Positions 34,160 to 42,960 of a DNA stretch of 64,000 nt are shown here, in pieces. The notes below the pieces were generated by a model, which was not told where the DNA came from, ran no database searches, and saw only the letters and a list, made by a program, of their open reading frames with translations. Within the stretch, counting starts at the first letter, position 1, and each line of letters begins with the position of its first letter. A program made the translations under genes and the position numbers. The DNA comes from Hydrogenophaga sp. Root209 (GTDB taxonomy: Bacteria > Pseudomonadota > Gammaproteobacteria > Burkholderiales > Burkholderiaceae_C), in contig NZ_LMIE01000033.1 of assembly GCF_001428625.1 (NCBI RefSeq), positions 188,199-252,198 on the forward strand, written 5' to 3'.

Positions 34160-35362
34160 AGCGGCCACTCCAGCCAACAGGGAAACAGCATCTGCCTGCG
34201 ACCCCGGCCCCAGCATCCCTGTCCAGTTGGCCAAGTAGACACCCACTGATACCCCTAAGCCTGCAAGCATGGCAGCTCTGGCGTGATGGGGTGGCAGCGA
34301 GATGTTCGCCAATAGCGCAACAAAGCAAACGCCGATACTGGCGAGGTAAATGATGTTGACCGACACCATGGTCTCCACAATGCCCTGGTCTCGCGATGCC
34401 AGGATGGCACCGATCAATAGAGAAAAGCCAGGAGCCACCCAGCGATGACTGCCCCACCTCACCGGCAGTGTCGCACTCGTTGCAGAAGCCATCGCCCGCA
34501 AAACGGCAGCGCCAGATCCGAGTGCCGCGATAGACAGCGCCACCAGCATGCCGGCCCCCATGCCATTTGCAAGTGACCCTGCGGCCTTGGAAAGGGCCCA
34601 CGGTATGACCTGCTTGCTGTCTGGCAGTTCGGCAAGTGCCCCCGTGGCCTGCATGGCCACCACGACGGTGGCGGGTAGAAAGCCGATCACAAAAAGCACA
34701 ACGCCAGCGACGATGCAGCCTACAACAGCGCTTCTGGCACTTCGACCGGACATCACGAACTGATGGTAATCGGCGCCTGTGATGACCAGCAGGCAAACAG
34801 CCAGTGACACAGTGCCCAAATGTGTCGGACTGAACGTGTGCAGGTCTTCGAGAAACGTCGGCACGGCGCGCAAGTACAGCCCGACTCCGCCAGCCACTAA
34901 GAGGGCATAGATCAGAACCAGCCCGCTTGCAAGCAGACAGGCGGCGAAGACGCTTGAAGCAACGCGAACGTTCAGGCGTGAGGCGGAGAAGATCAGACCC
35001 AAGACCAGGAGCAGTCCGTACGGATCGGAGACTTCCAGCAATCGCGCCACAGCCACGCCACCATGAATCTGGGCAGCAAGCACGCCCGCCATCCAGACCA
35101 AAGACAGCATAGCTACCAACCCGCGAAGCTGTGATCCGTAGGCTCGCCCAAACAGATCCCACACCGAAAGGCCAGATGTCCACAGTGGCCTAGCCACCAC
35201 CGCCAAGATCAGCATGCCAAATCCGGTGGCAACGCCATAGATGCTGCCAGCGATCCCGTGCGTCAGTGCCAGTTCGCCTGATCCGAACAGGAAGCCAATA
35301 CCGTAGCTGGCCGACACCAACAGCGCAGCAAGCTGGACGCTGCTCAATACTCTGTCGATCAC
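34085..35362 (-). CDS. Sodium:solute symporter-like membrane transporter
   Basis: A 425-aa protein with about 11-12 hydrophobic helices, beginning at GTG 35362 (VIDRVLSSVQLAALLVSASY). The first helices carry GIGFLFGSGELAL and GIAGSIYGVATGFGML, a pattern like the first two core helices of SSS-family transporters; later SGRSARSAVVGC and GMGAGMLVALSIAALGSG are typical loop/helix boundaries. The substrate is not predictable. The GTGA start overlaps the desaturase stop by 4 bp, so the two proteins are made together. Confidence 0.75.
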   Translation of the reverse strand: MIDRVLSSVQLAALLVSASYGIGFLFGSGELALTHGIAGSIYGVATGFGMLILAVVARPLWTSGLSVWDLFGRAYGSQLRGLVAMLSLVWMAGVLAAQIHGGVAVARLLEVSDPYGLLLVLGLIFSASRLNVRVASSVFAACLLASGLVLIYALLVAGGVGLYLRAVPTFLEDLHTFSPTHLGTVSLAVCLLVITGADYHQFVMSGRSARSAVVGCIVAGVVLFVIGFLPATVVVAMQATGALAELPDSKQVIPWALSKAAGSLANGMGAGMLVALSIAALGSGAAVLRAMASATSATLPVRWGSHRWVAPGFSLLIGAILASRDQGIVETMVSVNIIYLASIGVCFVALLANISLPPHHARAAMLAGLGVSVGVYLANWTGMLGPGSQADAVSLLAGVAASAGVAVGFGLVAGHRRNSVSKTYQ

Positions 35363-36303
35363 GTCACTGCCTCGCTCTGCCAGGCAGACGTGACCGCTGT
35401 CGGCATCGTGAAATAGGAACGGCAAACGTGGGATCGCTCGTTGAACGATGGCAGACCGAGCAATAGATCGTGAGCTTCTGGAAGCCGGTAGTAAGGAACA
35501 GCAGGCAGCAGGTGGTGGGTGAGGTGGTAGCCGTTGTTGCGCGGATGAAAGATCCAGCGCCACGGGCCATGACAAACCACGTCCCGGGTGAATCCAAACA
35601 CTCCGCCTGGATGCAAGCCAAAGTGATCGCACATCTCCCGAAAGGTGGTGATGCAATGAAACAGAGTTGCACGTGCGATCAACCACAGCGACAGGAAGCC
35701 AAACGCAAATTCCACCCCGAGCAAGCCTGCTATGGCACCGATGAAACAGAGCCACCAGCCCACGATGTAGAGCTTGCTCTGCAGACCAACCTTGCCAGCA
35801 AACAAGTGACCGCCCAAAGAGCCCATCCATGTTGACCAACAAACCAGACATCTCAGGTAGCTGGTCATCCAATGCGACGGCAAGCCATCTTGCCCGGGAA
35901 GCAAGTCCGGATCGCCGTCCACTCGCCCCAGCTCAAGGTGATGCTGGAAATGCGTCTCGCGGTACCGGGTGAGACTCGAAAACAGAAATGGGGCCACCAG
36001 CGTTCGCGCGATCAAGTCGTTCCGCTTCTTGTCGCGCCAAAGGTTTCGATGCCCCGCATCGTGGAGGATGTTGCCTAGAGCGCGCTGCCGGTTCGAAATC
36101 ACCAGCACGGACAAGGGTGCCCATCCGACATGGAGCCACACGGCGGCAGCGACTGCGCTGAAGATGAGTGCCCAGTCGAATGCGATGTCCAACAATGCAT
36201 GCACAGGCTGCAACTTGAACAGCTCGCTGTACGGAAGGCCTCTCAACTTCAACTGGTTGCGAAGCTCGGCCATGTCCGCAAGGACTTCGGAAGTCGGTGC
36301 CAT
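35359..36303 (-). CDS. Membrane fatty acid desaturase-family protein
   Basis: A 314-aa di-iron membrane desaturase or hydroxylase. Three histidine boxes are present: HDAGHRN (about residues 80-86), HFQHH (about 118-122) and HLTHH (about 262-266), with hydrophobic segments between. AAGGAG eight bases upstream supports ATG 36303 (MAPTSEVLADMAEL). The family includes fatty acid, carotenoid and sphingolipid-type enzymes; substrate is not clear. It is the first gene of a two-gene unit with the transporter and diverges from the ACT gene across 267 bp, which probably holds both promoters. Confidence 0.85.
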   Translation of the reverse strand: MAPTSEVLADMAELRNQLKLRGLPYSELFKLQPVHALLDIAFDWALIFSAVAAAVWLHVGWAPLSVLVISNRQRALGNILHDAGHRNLWRDKKRNDLIARTLVAPFLFSSLTRYRETHFQHHLELGRVDGDPDLLPGQDGLPSHWMTSYLRCLVCWSTWMGSLGGHLFAGKVGLQSKLYIVGWWLCFIGAIAGLLGVEFAFGFLSLWLIARATLFHCITTFREMCDHFGLHPGGVFGFTRDVVCHGPWRWIFHPRNNGYHLTHHLLPAVPYYRLPEAHDLLLGLPSFNERSHVCRSYFTMPTAVTSAWQSEAVT

Positions 36304-36570
36304 TTGGACACTCCTTCTCACTGCGCCTTGCCGTGCGGAGCCCGGCGGCAAGAACTGTGGACTGCGGGTGTGTGTTCCGGGCTGCGTCAGACGGTAGCAG
36401 GTGATACCAAAAATGCTGCAGAGTTTAGGAACTTTGGCGCTCGGTCAATTCCGCTAAACCAGCCCGATCACCGTCAAAGGTGAGCACATGTGCACAAACT
36501 GAACGCCCTCTGGCGGCACATAATCAACGCCGCGATTCGCATTCGGTGCGCCAGTTCTGGAGGACTCCTG

Positions 36571-36984
36571 ATGAGCGGTGAAAAGGATCAAGGTCGACTG
36601 CAGCAGATGATGGCCCCCGAGCTGCGACCAGAGACGTTCGTGTATTGCACCTTCCCCGACTTTCGGATTCCGGCGGGCATCCACCCCATCTGCACGTTCA
36701 GGGAAGTAGAAGGCATGACCGCCATCGTGGAACGGTCACAGGCCTTGAGAGCAGAAGTGCCTCACATCTTCGAAGCCCGTCTCATCACGCTTACCGTGCA
36801 CTCGTCTCTGGAGGCTATTGGATTTTTGGCCATGGTCTCCGCCAACCTGGCCAGAGCCGGCATTCCATGCAACGCAGTTGCAGCCTTTCATCACGATCAT
36901 CTCTTCATCCCAGTGGACCGCGCCAGAGAGGCACTCAGCTTGCTGGAAGCACTCAGCCAACGCGACGCCCAAGCAGCCATCTGA
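36571..36984 (+). CDS. ACT-domain protein (COG3602-like)
   Basis: A 137-aa protein with two tandem ACT-like segments: FVYCTFPDFRIPAGIHPICT in the first half and EARLITLTVHSSLEAIGFLA with GIPCNAVAAFHHDHLFI in the second. Small double-ACT proteins of this group bind amino acids and are thought to be regulatory. A strong GGAGG lies eight bases before ATG 36571. The ArgP-like regulator and transporter upstream would fit a shared amino-acid theme, but that is only inference. Confidence 0.8.
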   Translation: MSGEKDQGRLQQMMAPELRPETFVYCTFPDFRIPAGIHPICTFREVEGMTAIVERSQALRAEVPHIFEARLITLTVHSSLEAIGFLAMVSANLARAGIPCNAVAAFHHDHLFIPVDRAREALSLLEALSQRDAQAAI

Positions 36985-37062
36985 TCTGCCTTGCCCGCGC
37001 TTCGCTCGCTGTTTAGCTCTGCTGCACAGCGTGCAGATTTGGCCACCCCAGCCTGATTTCCT

Positions 37063-37116
37063 TTGACAGTACGCGCCGCGCTTGTCTACCCTTCCCTTCC
37101 CTCAGTCGTCTGAGGG
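37063..37116 (+). promoter_or_regulatory. Possible promoter and hairpin upstream of the LuxR gene pair
   Basis: TTGACA at 37063-37068 is followed after 16 bp by a weak -10 (TCTACC). A perfect stem CCCTCAG TCGT CTGAGGG at 37099-37116 lies just downstream, where an operator or a 5' leader hairpin would be. The rest of 36985-37185 shows no gene. Confidence 0.35.
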
Positions 37117-37185
37117 TAAAGCGTGGATCGCGCGATGACAGCACACCGCGCGGCCTTTAGGTCAACCCGATCCGAGGGAGCGACG

Positions 37186-37623
37186 ATGAACGGCTTTGAG
37201 CTACCCACGGCAACAACGCCACCGCATTCGACCCTAGAGCGGCCAGTGGCCAAGCGCCGTCTCGATCCGATCGATAAACCGGCGCGACCGCTGGGGACGA
37301 AACGAGCGGCGCTACAGAGGCAACGCGTAACAACTTCGACCCTACCTGCTCGCCAAAGAAGGTGTGGCACGGAGCCGGGGATATCGTTGCTGGCCTCCCA
37401 CGATGACAAGGTCACGTTCTTGCTGCGATCGACCACTTTTGGTCTGCTGATGGAGCGAACTCAACGACAGATTCATGGTGTGTGTCTGGTGCAGGCTATG
37501 GTGTTTCCCGATGCGGAGAGTTTCGACCGCTGGTGTGGATGCGAGCCACTGCGCTTTGAAGACGGCCTGTTGTTCAACAAATTGGTTCGCGAAGGCCATG
37601 CGGCACTTGCTCACATCCGCTGA
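37186..37623 (+). CDS. Hypothetical protein upstream of the LuxR regulator
   Basis: A 145-aa protein of unknown function starting at ATG 37186 (MNGFELPTATTPPHSTLERP) after GGGAGCGACG. The first 60 residues are Pro/Arg-rich and probably disordered. The second half looks folded (DDKVTFLLRSTTFGLLMERT, then VCLVQAMVFPDAESFDRWCG). Its 3' end overlaps the LuxR start by 26 bp, which implies coupled expression and perhaps partner function. No enzyme motif is seen. Confidence 0.55.
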   Translation: MNGFELPTATTPPHSTLERPVAKRRLDPIDKPARPLGTKRAALQRQRVTTSTLPARQRRCGTEPGISLLASHDDKVTFLLRSTTFGLLMERTQRQIHGVCLVQAMVFPDAESFDRWCGCEPLRFEDGLLFNKLVREGHAALAHIR

Positions 37624-38380
37624 CTCCGGTGATTCGATCTCTCCACATCGGGTGGTCGTCGAACACACCCGCTTGCTGGAAATCCTTTCCAGGATTGCAG
37701 ATTTGGGTCCGACAGGCGAAGTGATTTCTCTGTTCCGAGAGGCCGTGAGTTGCCTTGGTGCTGAGTCCGGGGTTTTTCTGAGCTGCCTTCGAGATGACGC
37801 GTCCCGAACATCCCTGCACACGCTTTGGGCGTGCGACCCTGAGTGGACTGCAGCCTACGCAGGCCAACGCTGGTTTGAGAATGACCCGTGGTTGAGATAC
37901 GCATCGCATGAAGCCGAGCCCACTCGTTCCAGCGACCTAATTACCGTATCGAAGGAGGAGGAAGCGTTTTCCCTTGCTGCAGCGGCGCATGGTTTCGCAT
38001 CCGCGCTGGTTGCACCGGCCCCGAGTCAAGTCGGACTGTCGCGGGTTGGAGTCCTCTGCCTGGGCTCCAGAAACACGGCCTGCTTCGAGGGCGAAAGCTT
38101 TTCACAAGCGCGTGTCCTGGCGCGTGCCCTTGCGATGGAACTGCATCATTGGGTCGTGAAAGTCATGCGTCAGGAGTTGCTTGCCGGATCGGGCCTCAAT
38201 GAAGCAGACCTGGAACTGCTACGGTACGAAGCGGCCGGCCACAGCAGCAAGGCCATTGGAGCCGCACTGCACCTGGAGGCCAAGACCATCGACTGCCGCT
38301 TCCAGAGGGTCAACGCCAAGCTGGACGCGCCGGACAGACGCACTGCCGCCAGGATTGCCCGTCTGTACGGGCTTTTGTAG
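37598..38380 (+). CDS. LuxR-family regulator with autoinducer-binding-type domain
   Basis: A 260-aa LuxR protein. The N-terminal about 170 residues have the autoinducer-binding pattern (WFENDPWLRYASHEAEPTRS, ITVSKEEEAFSLAAAAHGFA, VGVLCLGSR). The C-terminal helix-turn-helix is LNEADLELLRYEAAGHSSKA followed by AKTIDCRFQRVNAKLDAPDR. No luxI-type synthase lies in the window, so this may be an orphan that senses exogenous signals. Start is ATG 37598 (MRHLLTSADSGD). Confidence 0.8.
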   Translation: MRHLLTSADSGDSISPHRVVVEHTRLLEILSRIADLGPTGEVISLFREAVSCLGAESGVFLSCLRDDASRTSLHTLWACDPEWTAAYAGQRWFENDPWLRYASHEAEPTRSSDLITVSKEEEAFSLAAAAHGFASALVAPAPSQVGLSRVGVLCLGSRNTACFEGESFSQARVLARALAMELHHWVVKVMRQELLAGSGLNEADLELLRYEAAGHSSKAIGAALHLEAKTIDCRFQRVNAKLDAPDRRTAARIARLYGLL

Positions 38381-38675
38381 GTAACCAATCAAGCGTCGTT
38401 GAAATGCCGGCGTTCGCCATCATCAGCCATTCCCTTACATCCCCTATCGCGACGGTTCAGACTGAACTTGAACAGTCAAATTCACTGGCTGACTGGCGGC
38501 GGGCGACTGGCGACTTTAAGCAGCCCGAGAGGCCCAATTCGCAAACAGCCGCGGTGCAGCGGTTGTTGCCGGTGGCGGCCAGCGGACGATTTACCGCTGA
38601 CTGCCACTAAGCTGACTTTCGTCCCGGCGACCGCAAGCAACGCGCGGGTGTCAAGATTGCTGCCCTGGCCGGCAA
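38381..38675. other. Gene-free stretch between the LuxR gene and the Gabija-like pair
   Basis: No convincing coding frame. It contains GCGACTTTAAGCAGCCCGAG and TAAGCTGACTTTCGTCC, which look like decayed intergenic remnants. One short open frame (38404-38610) lacks any ribosome site or family character. Confidence 0.4.
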
Positions 38676-39770
38676 TCACGGGCGGTATCGCGTACTCACA
38701 GACGGCGTCCAGTACGGAAGTTCCGAATCGCCCGGATCGTCGAGCACGATGGCAACGCTTTGCTCGGCCCGCGTCACTGCGACGTAGAAGCTAGACGCTG
38801 TTAGTGGTTCCATGCCGCCACCGCTTCGGATGAAATCGGTGATCGGGGATGTCGGAGCGATCAGCACACGCGCAAAGTTAGCTCCCTTGGCCACCTTAAA
38901 GTTCATGAAGTCTAGGTTCAGGCTTTTGGCGGAAGCGGCTGAGTGGCGGAGGCTCTGCGGGCTGTATGCCGACACATAGGCCGCCACGTGCTCGCTGCGG
39001 ATCAGGAACACGCCGTCATGGCCCGTCACCGTCTCGTTCTTCGAAACGGTACCCGGGAAGCCCCACGACGGTTCGAAGAGCCGGTCCGAGAACGCCGCGA
39101 TCTGAGGATGGCATCGCCAGGTGATGGTGCTTTCACTGATCGCGACGACGCCCTTTTTCTCGCGGGTTCTGAACCAGTTGATAGCATCCGCGTAGGCGTA
39201 CTTCTTGTTCTTGGAACTGCGCCCATTTGTCGCGAGAACGGCCTGGCGGATGTCGCCAACCATCCACATTTCGATGCTGGAACTCAGCAGCGCATCAAGG
39301 ATGTCCCAGTCGTAGGCGCTCAAGTCCTGCACCTCGTCGATCAGGATCTCGTCGTAGATGCCCTCCAACCTGCGGATGAGCGCGCCCTTGCTGGCAGTGA
39401 TCAGTTCGAAAGCAAGGCGACCGAGCTCTGACCGGTAGACGGCACCTTCCTTGTCGAGGAAACGCGCCTTTCCCTTGGCCATGCGGTACGGTATGCCTTC
39501 GAAGTTGAAGCCCCGGACTTTCTCGCCTGGGAACATGAAGGGGAGGAAGGGCTTGGCGAAATGCCGCAGGAGGAACGTGAACCAGCCGAGCACCTCGATG
39601 TTCAGGTGGTCGCCGGCGTGCCGCGCTAGGCGGTCCTGTAGTTCCTGTTGATTCTTCTGGGTGTAAGTCACCGCAAGGACTCGCCGCGCCGCCGGCAGGC
39701 CTGCACAGTGCTCGACGATGCCCTGGGTCTTGCGTGACCCAGCTACCGCCAGCGTGACCCGCTTAGCCAT
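38676..39770 (-). CDS. gajB: Short UvrD-like superfamily 1 helicase, GajB-like
   Basis: A 364-aa helicase-like protein. Motif I is unusual (AVAGSRKTQGIVEH, with SRKT in place of GxGKT), motif II ILIDEVQDLSAYDWDILDAL at about 143-162, motif III MVGDIRQAVLA, and motif VI FYVAVTRAEQSVAI near the C-terminus. It lacks the extra subdomains of UvrD and is shorter than the roughly 494 aa of characterised GajB. Paired with an OLD nuclease gene that it overlaps by 8 bp, it fits the Gabija/class 2 OLD layout, where GajB senses nucleic acid ends or termini and triggers GajA. Confidence 0.75.
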   Translation of the reverse strand: MAKRVTLAVAGSRKTQGIVEHCAGLPAARRVLAVTYTQKNQQELQDRLARHAGDHLNIEVLGWFTFLLRHFAKPFLPFMFPGEKVRGFNFEGIPYRMAKGKARFLDKEGAVYRSELGRLAFELITASKGALIRRLEGIYDEILIDEVQDLSAYDWDILDALLSSSIEMWMVGDIRQAVLATNGRSSKNKKYAYADAINWFRTREKKGVVAISESTITWRCHPQIAAFSDRLFEPSWGFPGTVSKNETVTGHDGVFLIRSEHVAAYVSAYSPQSLRHSAASAKSLNLDFMNFKVAKGANFARVLIAPTSPITDFIRSGGGMEPLTASSFYVAVTRAEQSVAIVLDDPGDSELPYWTPSVSTRYRP

Positions 39771-41364
39771 GTATGAACTTTGCAGCCTGCAGCATGTAGG
39801 CAGGCGCCGTGACCGCCTCAGAGGAGCTCGCAATACGCAGCGCGGCTTCCGTTTTCTCACGGGTCATCCAGGTTTCGAGGTTCGCCGCGTCGGTAATTCC
39901 TAGGATGGTGCGCAACTGCACCTCGCCGCAATGATGGATGAGCTGCGGCTCCAACGTGTGGCCATGGGCGACTTCACCGATGAACACCTCCCGCTGGCCG
40001 GCGACTAGCCACTGCGCTAACGGCTTTCGGAGCTCGGCCGGGTCGATGCCGTCGTTGTCACGCGTCGCCGCAACCTTCTTACCCAGTCGATGGCACAGTT
40101 CTAGGCCACGAGCTAGCGACAGCCCCCTCATGCTCACGACGTCGATGCCGCACGCCATTGGACGCTTGCCAAACAGGTCGGAGAAAACCCGCTCGAAGAT
40201 GATCTCGTCCGACGGACCTTCGACCAAGACAATCTTGTCGGCCAGCACCAGTCGGAGCGTGTCGAAGCCCGGCAGCTTCTTGAAATAGCCCACGGTCCCG
40301 GTGCTCAACTCATCAAGTTTGACGGGGCTGGTTGATCCGAGGAACTGTAGGGCTTGAATACCGAGTCGGTTGAGCACGCTTGAACTATGAGTCGTAATGA
40401 AGAGCTGCTGGTCATCGCTGGCCAGGCTTCCCATCCTGTCCAGCAGCGTCGCCAGGCTCGTGTGGCTCAGATGGTTTTCAGGCTCTTCAATGGTGACGTA
40501 CTTGGCATGACCCGCATGCCGGTTCATGGCAAGCGCGATCTTGATCGCTGACTGTTGCCCTTGCCCGGACATTGTGAATGGGACGCCGGCCACATGAGGA
40601 GCCACCGACTCCTCCCAAGAGGTCCGCGCCGTCTGATCCATCGCAAGCGCGATGGGCTGGGCATGCAGTGCGGCGTGAAGCTGCCCAATGCGCTGATTGA
40701 CCGTCTTAAAGGCCGAGTCCGACAGCGCCGCCTTGGCCTGACGGTATTGAAGGGAGATGCTGGCCCGCTCCTGCGGTTCGAGCTGGCTGCCCAGGATCTG
40801 CCGCAGGTGATAGTCAACGCCGCCAGAGCTGCGCACGGTGCGCGCGTCGATCACTGCAGTCGTTAGCGCCCGCGGCCTCATGGTCAATCGCACATCCGCG
40901 AAGGTCGACCATTCGACGCAGTAGTACTCGACTGGAAGAAGCGGCGTTGGCGCAGTCGCCCATGCCTGGAGTTCAGCCAGATAGTCGGGATTTGGAAAGC
41001 AGCGGATCCGCACTCCCGGACATGCCTCCGTGGGCAAGTTGGAATTGTGGGCCCCGCAGAGCTCCTGCAGCTCCGGGACATTGTCCAGGAAGATCTCGAT
41101 GTCAATCTCTGGCAGTCGCATCAGTTCACCGGCCGCTCGCTTGACGATGAAGTCGGCAACATCGTCCCCGTTGAACCAGTAGGGATTGAGTTCCTCGGTG
41201 GCGCTTCGCCCATTTACTCGCCCGGTAAGGGCTAGCACGATGGCCTCTATGAGCGTGGACTTCCCAGATTCATTGCCTCCGACTATGAGGTTCAGTTTTG
41301 GATTTGGGTAGATCGTCAAATCGCGATGGATGCGATAGCCGCGAATTCGAATTTTCTTGATCAC
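39763..41364 (-). CDS. gajA: OLD-family ATPase-TOPRIM nuclease, GajA-like
   Basis: A 533-aa protein. The N-terminal ABC-type ATPase has Walker A VGGNESGKSTLIEA at about 28-41, a signature-like SGQGQQSAIKIAL, Walker B VTIEEPENHLSH and an H-loop ITTHSSS. The C-terminal TOPRIM nuclease domain has Glu in VLVEGPSDE and the DxD in ATRDNDGID. Start is GTG 41364 (VIKKIRIRGYRIHRD) behind GGGAGG at a short 4-nt spacing; an upstream GTG at 41379 is in frame. OLD plus UvrD-like helicase in tandem is the Gabija anti-phage arrangement, in which phage-depleted nucleotides release DNA cleavage. Confidence 0.8.
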   Translation of the reverse strand: MIKKIRIRGYRIHRDLTIYPNPKLNLIVGGNESGKSTLIEAIVLALTGRVNGRSATEELNPYWFNGDDVADFIVKRAAGELMRLPEIDIEIFLDNVPELQELCGAHNSNLPTEACPGVRIRCFPNPDYLAELQAWATAPTPLLPVEYYCVEWSTFADVRLTMRPRALTTAVIDARTVRSSGGVDYHLRQILGSQLEPQERASISLQYRQAKAALSDSAFKTVNQRIGQLHAALHAQPIALAMDQTARTSWEESVAPHVAGVPFTMSGQGQQSAIKIALAMNRHAGHAKYVTIEEPENHLSHTSLATLLDRMGSLASDDQQLFITTHSSSVLNRLGIQALQFLGSTSPVKLDELSTGTVGYFKKLPGFDTLRLVLADKIVLVEGPSDEIIFERVFSDLFGKRPMACGIDVVSMRGLSLARGLELCHRLGKKVAATRDNDGIDPAELRKPLAQWLVAGQREVFIGEVAHGHTLEPQLIHHCGEVQLRTILGITDAANLETWMTREKTEAALRIASSSEAVTAPAYMLQAAKFIHG

Positions 41365-41688
41365 GGAGCCTCCCTGCACTCAAACGTGGTGCGTCCTGGG
41401 ATTGTGCTGCACGTCATCCGTCAGCGTTAAGCTTGGCAGGGAACTTGAACGCTACGGCAAGAACAAGACGGGCGTTTGCGCAACCTTGCTGCAGCTGTAC
41501 GCTTCCGAGGTTCGCCAAAGCGAGTGAAGCATGCAACAAAGCTTCGTCTTTGAAATCAGCGCTGAAGCGTCACGAGGACCTACCCGACCCCATTGAACGC
41601 ATCCGCCGTTGACAGGCGGCGCCCCAGCTGACTGCGACGACATCGAAGTCCTTGGCCGCGATGAAAATCGCCTCGTCCAGAATTGAGC
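41365..41688. other. Divergent intergenic region between GajA-like and Shedu-like genes
   Basis: 324 bp with start regions of two defence genes facing away from each other, so both promoters should be here. I could not assign a clear -35/-10 pair. No credible coding frame is seen; an open frame on the minus strand is the shadow of the Shedu-like gene. Confidence 0.4.
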
Positions 41689-42960
41689 ATGACCAAACTT
41701 GCCGTCGAATTCGAAGTCTCCGACAAAGAGCTCTTTCTCATCTACCGCCCACGCGATGACACCAGTTGGGTTCGCGATAGGTTCGAACGCGACGAAGATC
41801 TGCTGGTAAAAGGCACGTTCCACCTCACGTCCAAGGACCTTGTGGAGGACGCAGCCGAAGAAGCGGCCAATGCTGCCGGGGATGAGGAGAGCGTCCTGTG
41901 GATTGACGACGATAGATTGGTGTTCTCCATCGCGGCGGCAGAAGGCGAGTACTTCCGATTCAAGCCCCAGGTCCTTGGTTTTGAGACGCCGGTCTTGCTC
42001 CATCGGGACGCGCGGCCCAACTGGAAATGGTTCAGCGCCGAACGCAAGGTGTCCATCCTCAGCATCGTCCAAAGCCTCGGCCTTGAGCGCATCGTTATCG
42101 GCGGCTCGGATCCGGACGCAATCCCGATCCCCGAATACGAGCGGTTGCTGGACCAGCTCCCGACGCCATACGAGCTGCGTCGCTATGTCCAGGCGCGTGT
42201 CGGCACTGTGGTTCGTCAGTACACCGCGCCGGCAATCGACGCCGAAGCGCTTCTAAATGCTTATGTCGACAGGCGCACCACGGCAACCGCGCCAAACCTA
42301 GAAGCCCCCTTTCGCCAGTTCGACGTTGTCAAATACGCCTTCGCTCTGGAGCGGCTGCAGGCCATGCTGGCCAACGAGACCGGGACTTCCGAGGCGCAGT
42401 GGCAGTTGGAGATCGTGGAGATCATCCTGCTGCTGAACCCCAGGTACATCAAGGCTTTCACCGAGGTCAGGCTTTGGGACGCCGACGCCTCCACCTGGCG
42501 GCGCATCGACATACTCTTGGTCGATGCATCCGGCAACGTCGACGTCATCGAGATCAAGAAGCCGATGGGCAAGCCCATCATGCTGCCGGTGCGCTATCGC
42601 GACCACCACCTACCGATGCGCGACTTGGTCGGTGCGATGGGTCAAGTCACTCATTACCTGAGGCATCTGAGCCGTTGGGGGCCGGCTGGAGAGGACTACT
42701 TGACCCAGCTGTTGAGCACCGACCTGCCAGCGGGCTTCAAGATCCGGATCATCAACCCCTCGGGCATTGTGATCATGGGGCGCAGCAACACGCTGTCCGA
42801 TGCGCAGCGGCGCGAGTTCGAAGTTCTACGTCGCGATTCCAAAGGCATCGTCGACATAGTCACCTACGATGACCTACTGGCGCGGGTTCAAGCGGTGCTC
42901 GATCAGTTGCGCAACGGACCGGCTCTCAGGGTGTCACCAGCGTCTCCGACGGCCGGATAG
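41689..42960 (+). CDS. sduA: Shedu-like anti-phage nuclease (DUF4263)
   Basis: A 423-aa protein. The N-terminal half is a variable sensor region. The C-terminal half has the PD-(D/E)XK pattern of SduA: Glu-containing helix AQWQLEIVEIILLLNPRY, then RRIDILLVDASGNVDVIEIKKP with Asp at about 273 and the ExK at about 289-291, and a C-terminal KGIVDIVTYDDLLAR. Shedu proteins are single-gene nuclease defence systems. Start is ATG 41689; a TTG at 41683 is open. It is transcribed away from the Gabija-like pair, making a small defence island. Confidence 0.82.
   Translation: MTKLAVEFEVSDKELFLIYRPRDDTSWVRDRFERDEDLLVKGTFHLTSKDLVEDAAEEAANAAGDEESVLWIDDDRLVFSIAAAEGEYFRFKPQVLGFETPVLLHRDARPNWKWFSAERKVSILSIVQSLGLERIVIGGSDPDAIPIPEYERLLDQLPTPYELRRYVQARVGTVVRQYTAPAIDAEALLNAYVDRRTTATAPNLEAPFRQFDVVKYAFALERLQAMLANETGTSEAQWQLEIVEIILLLNPRYIKAFTEVRLWDADASTWRRIDILLVDASGNVDVIEIKKPMGKPIMLPVRYRDHHLPMRDLVGAMGQVTHYLRHLSRWGPAGEDYLTQLLSTDLPAGFKIRIINPSGIVIMGRSNTLSDAQRREFEVLRRDSKGIVDIVTYDDLLARVQAVLDQLRNGPALRVSPASPTAG

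Noticed and set aside
38404-38610. 68-aa open frame after the LuxR gene
   Set aside because: No ribosome site, no recognisable pattern, lies in decayed intergenic DNA.
41452-42072. Open frame opposite the Shedu-like gene start
   Set aside because: Shadow of the well-supported Shedu-like gene.
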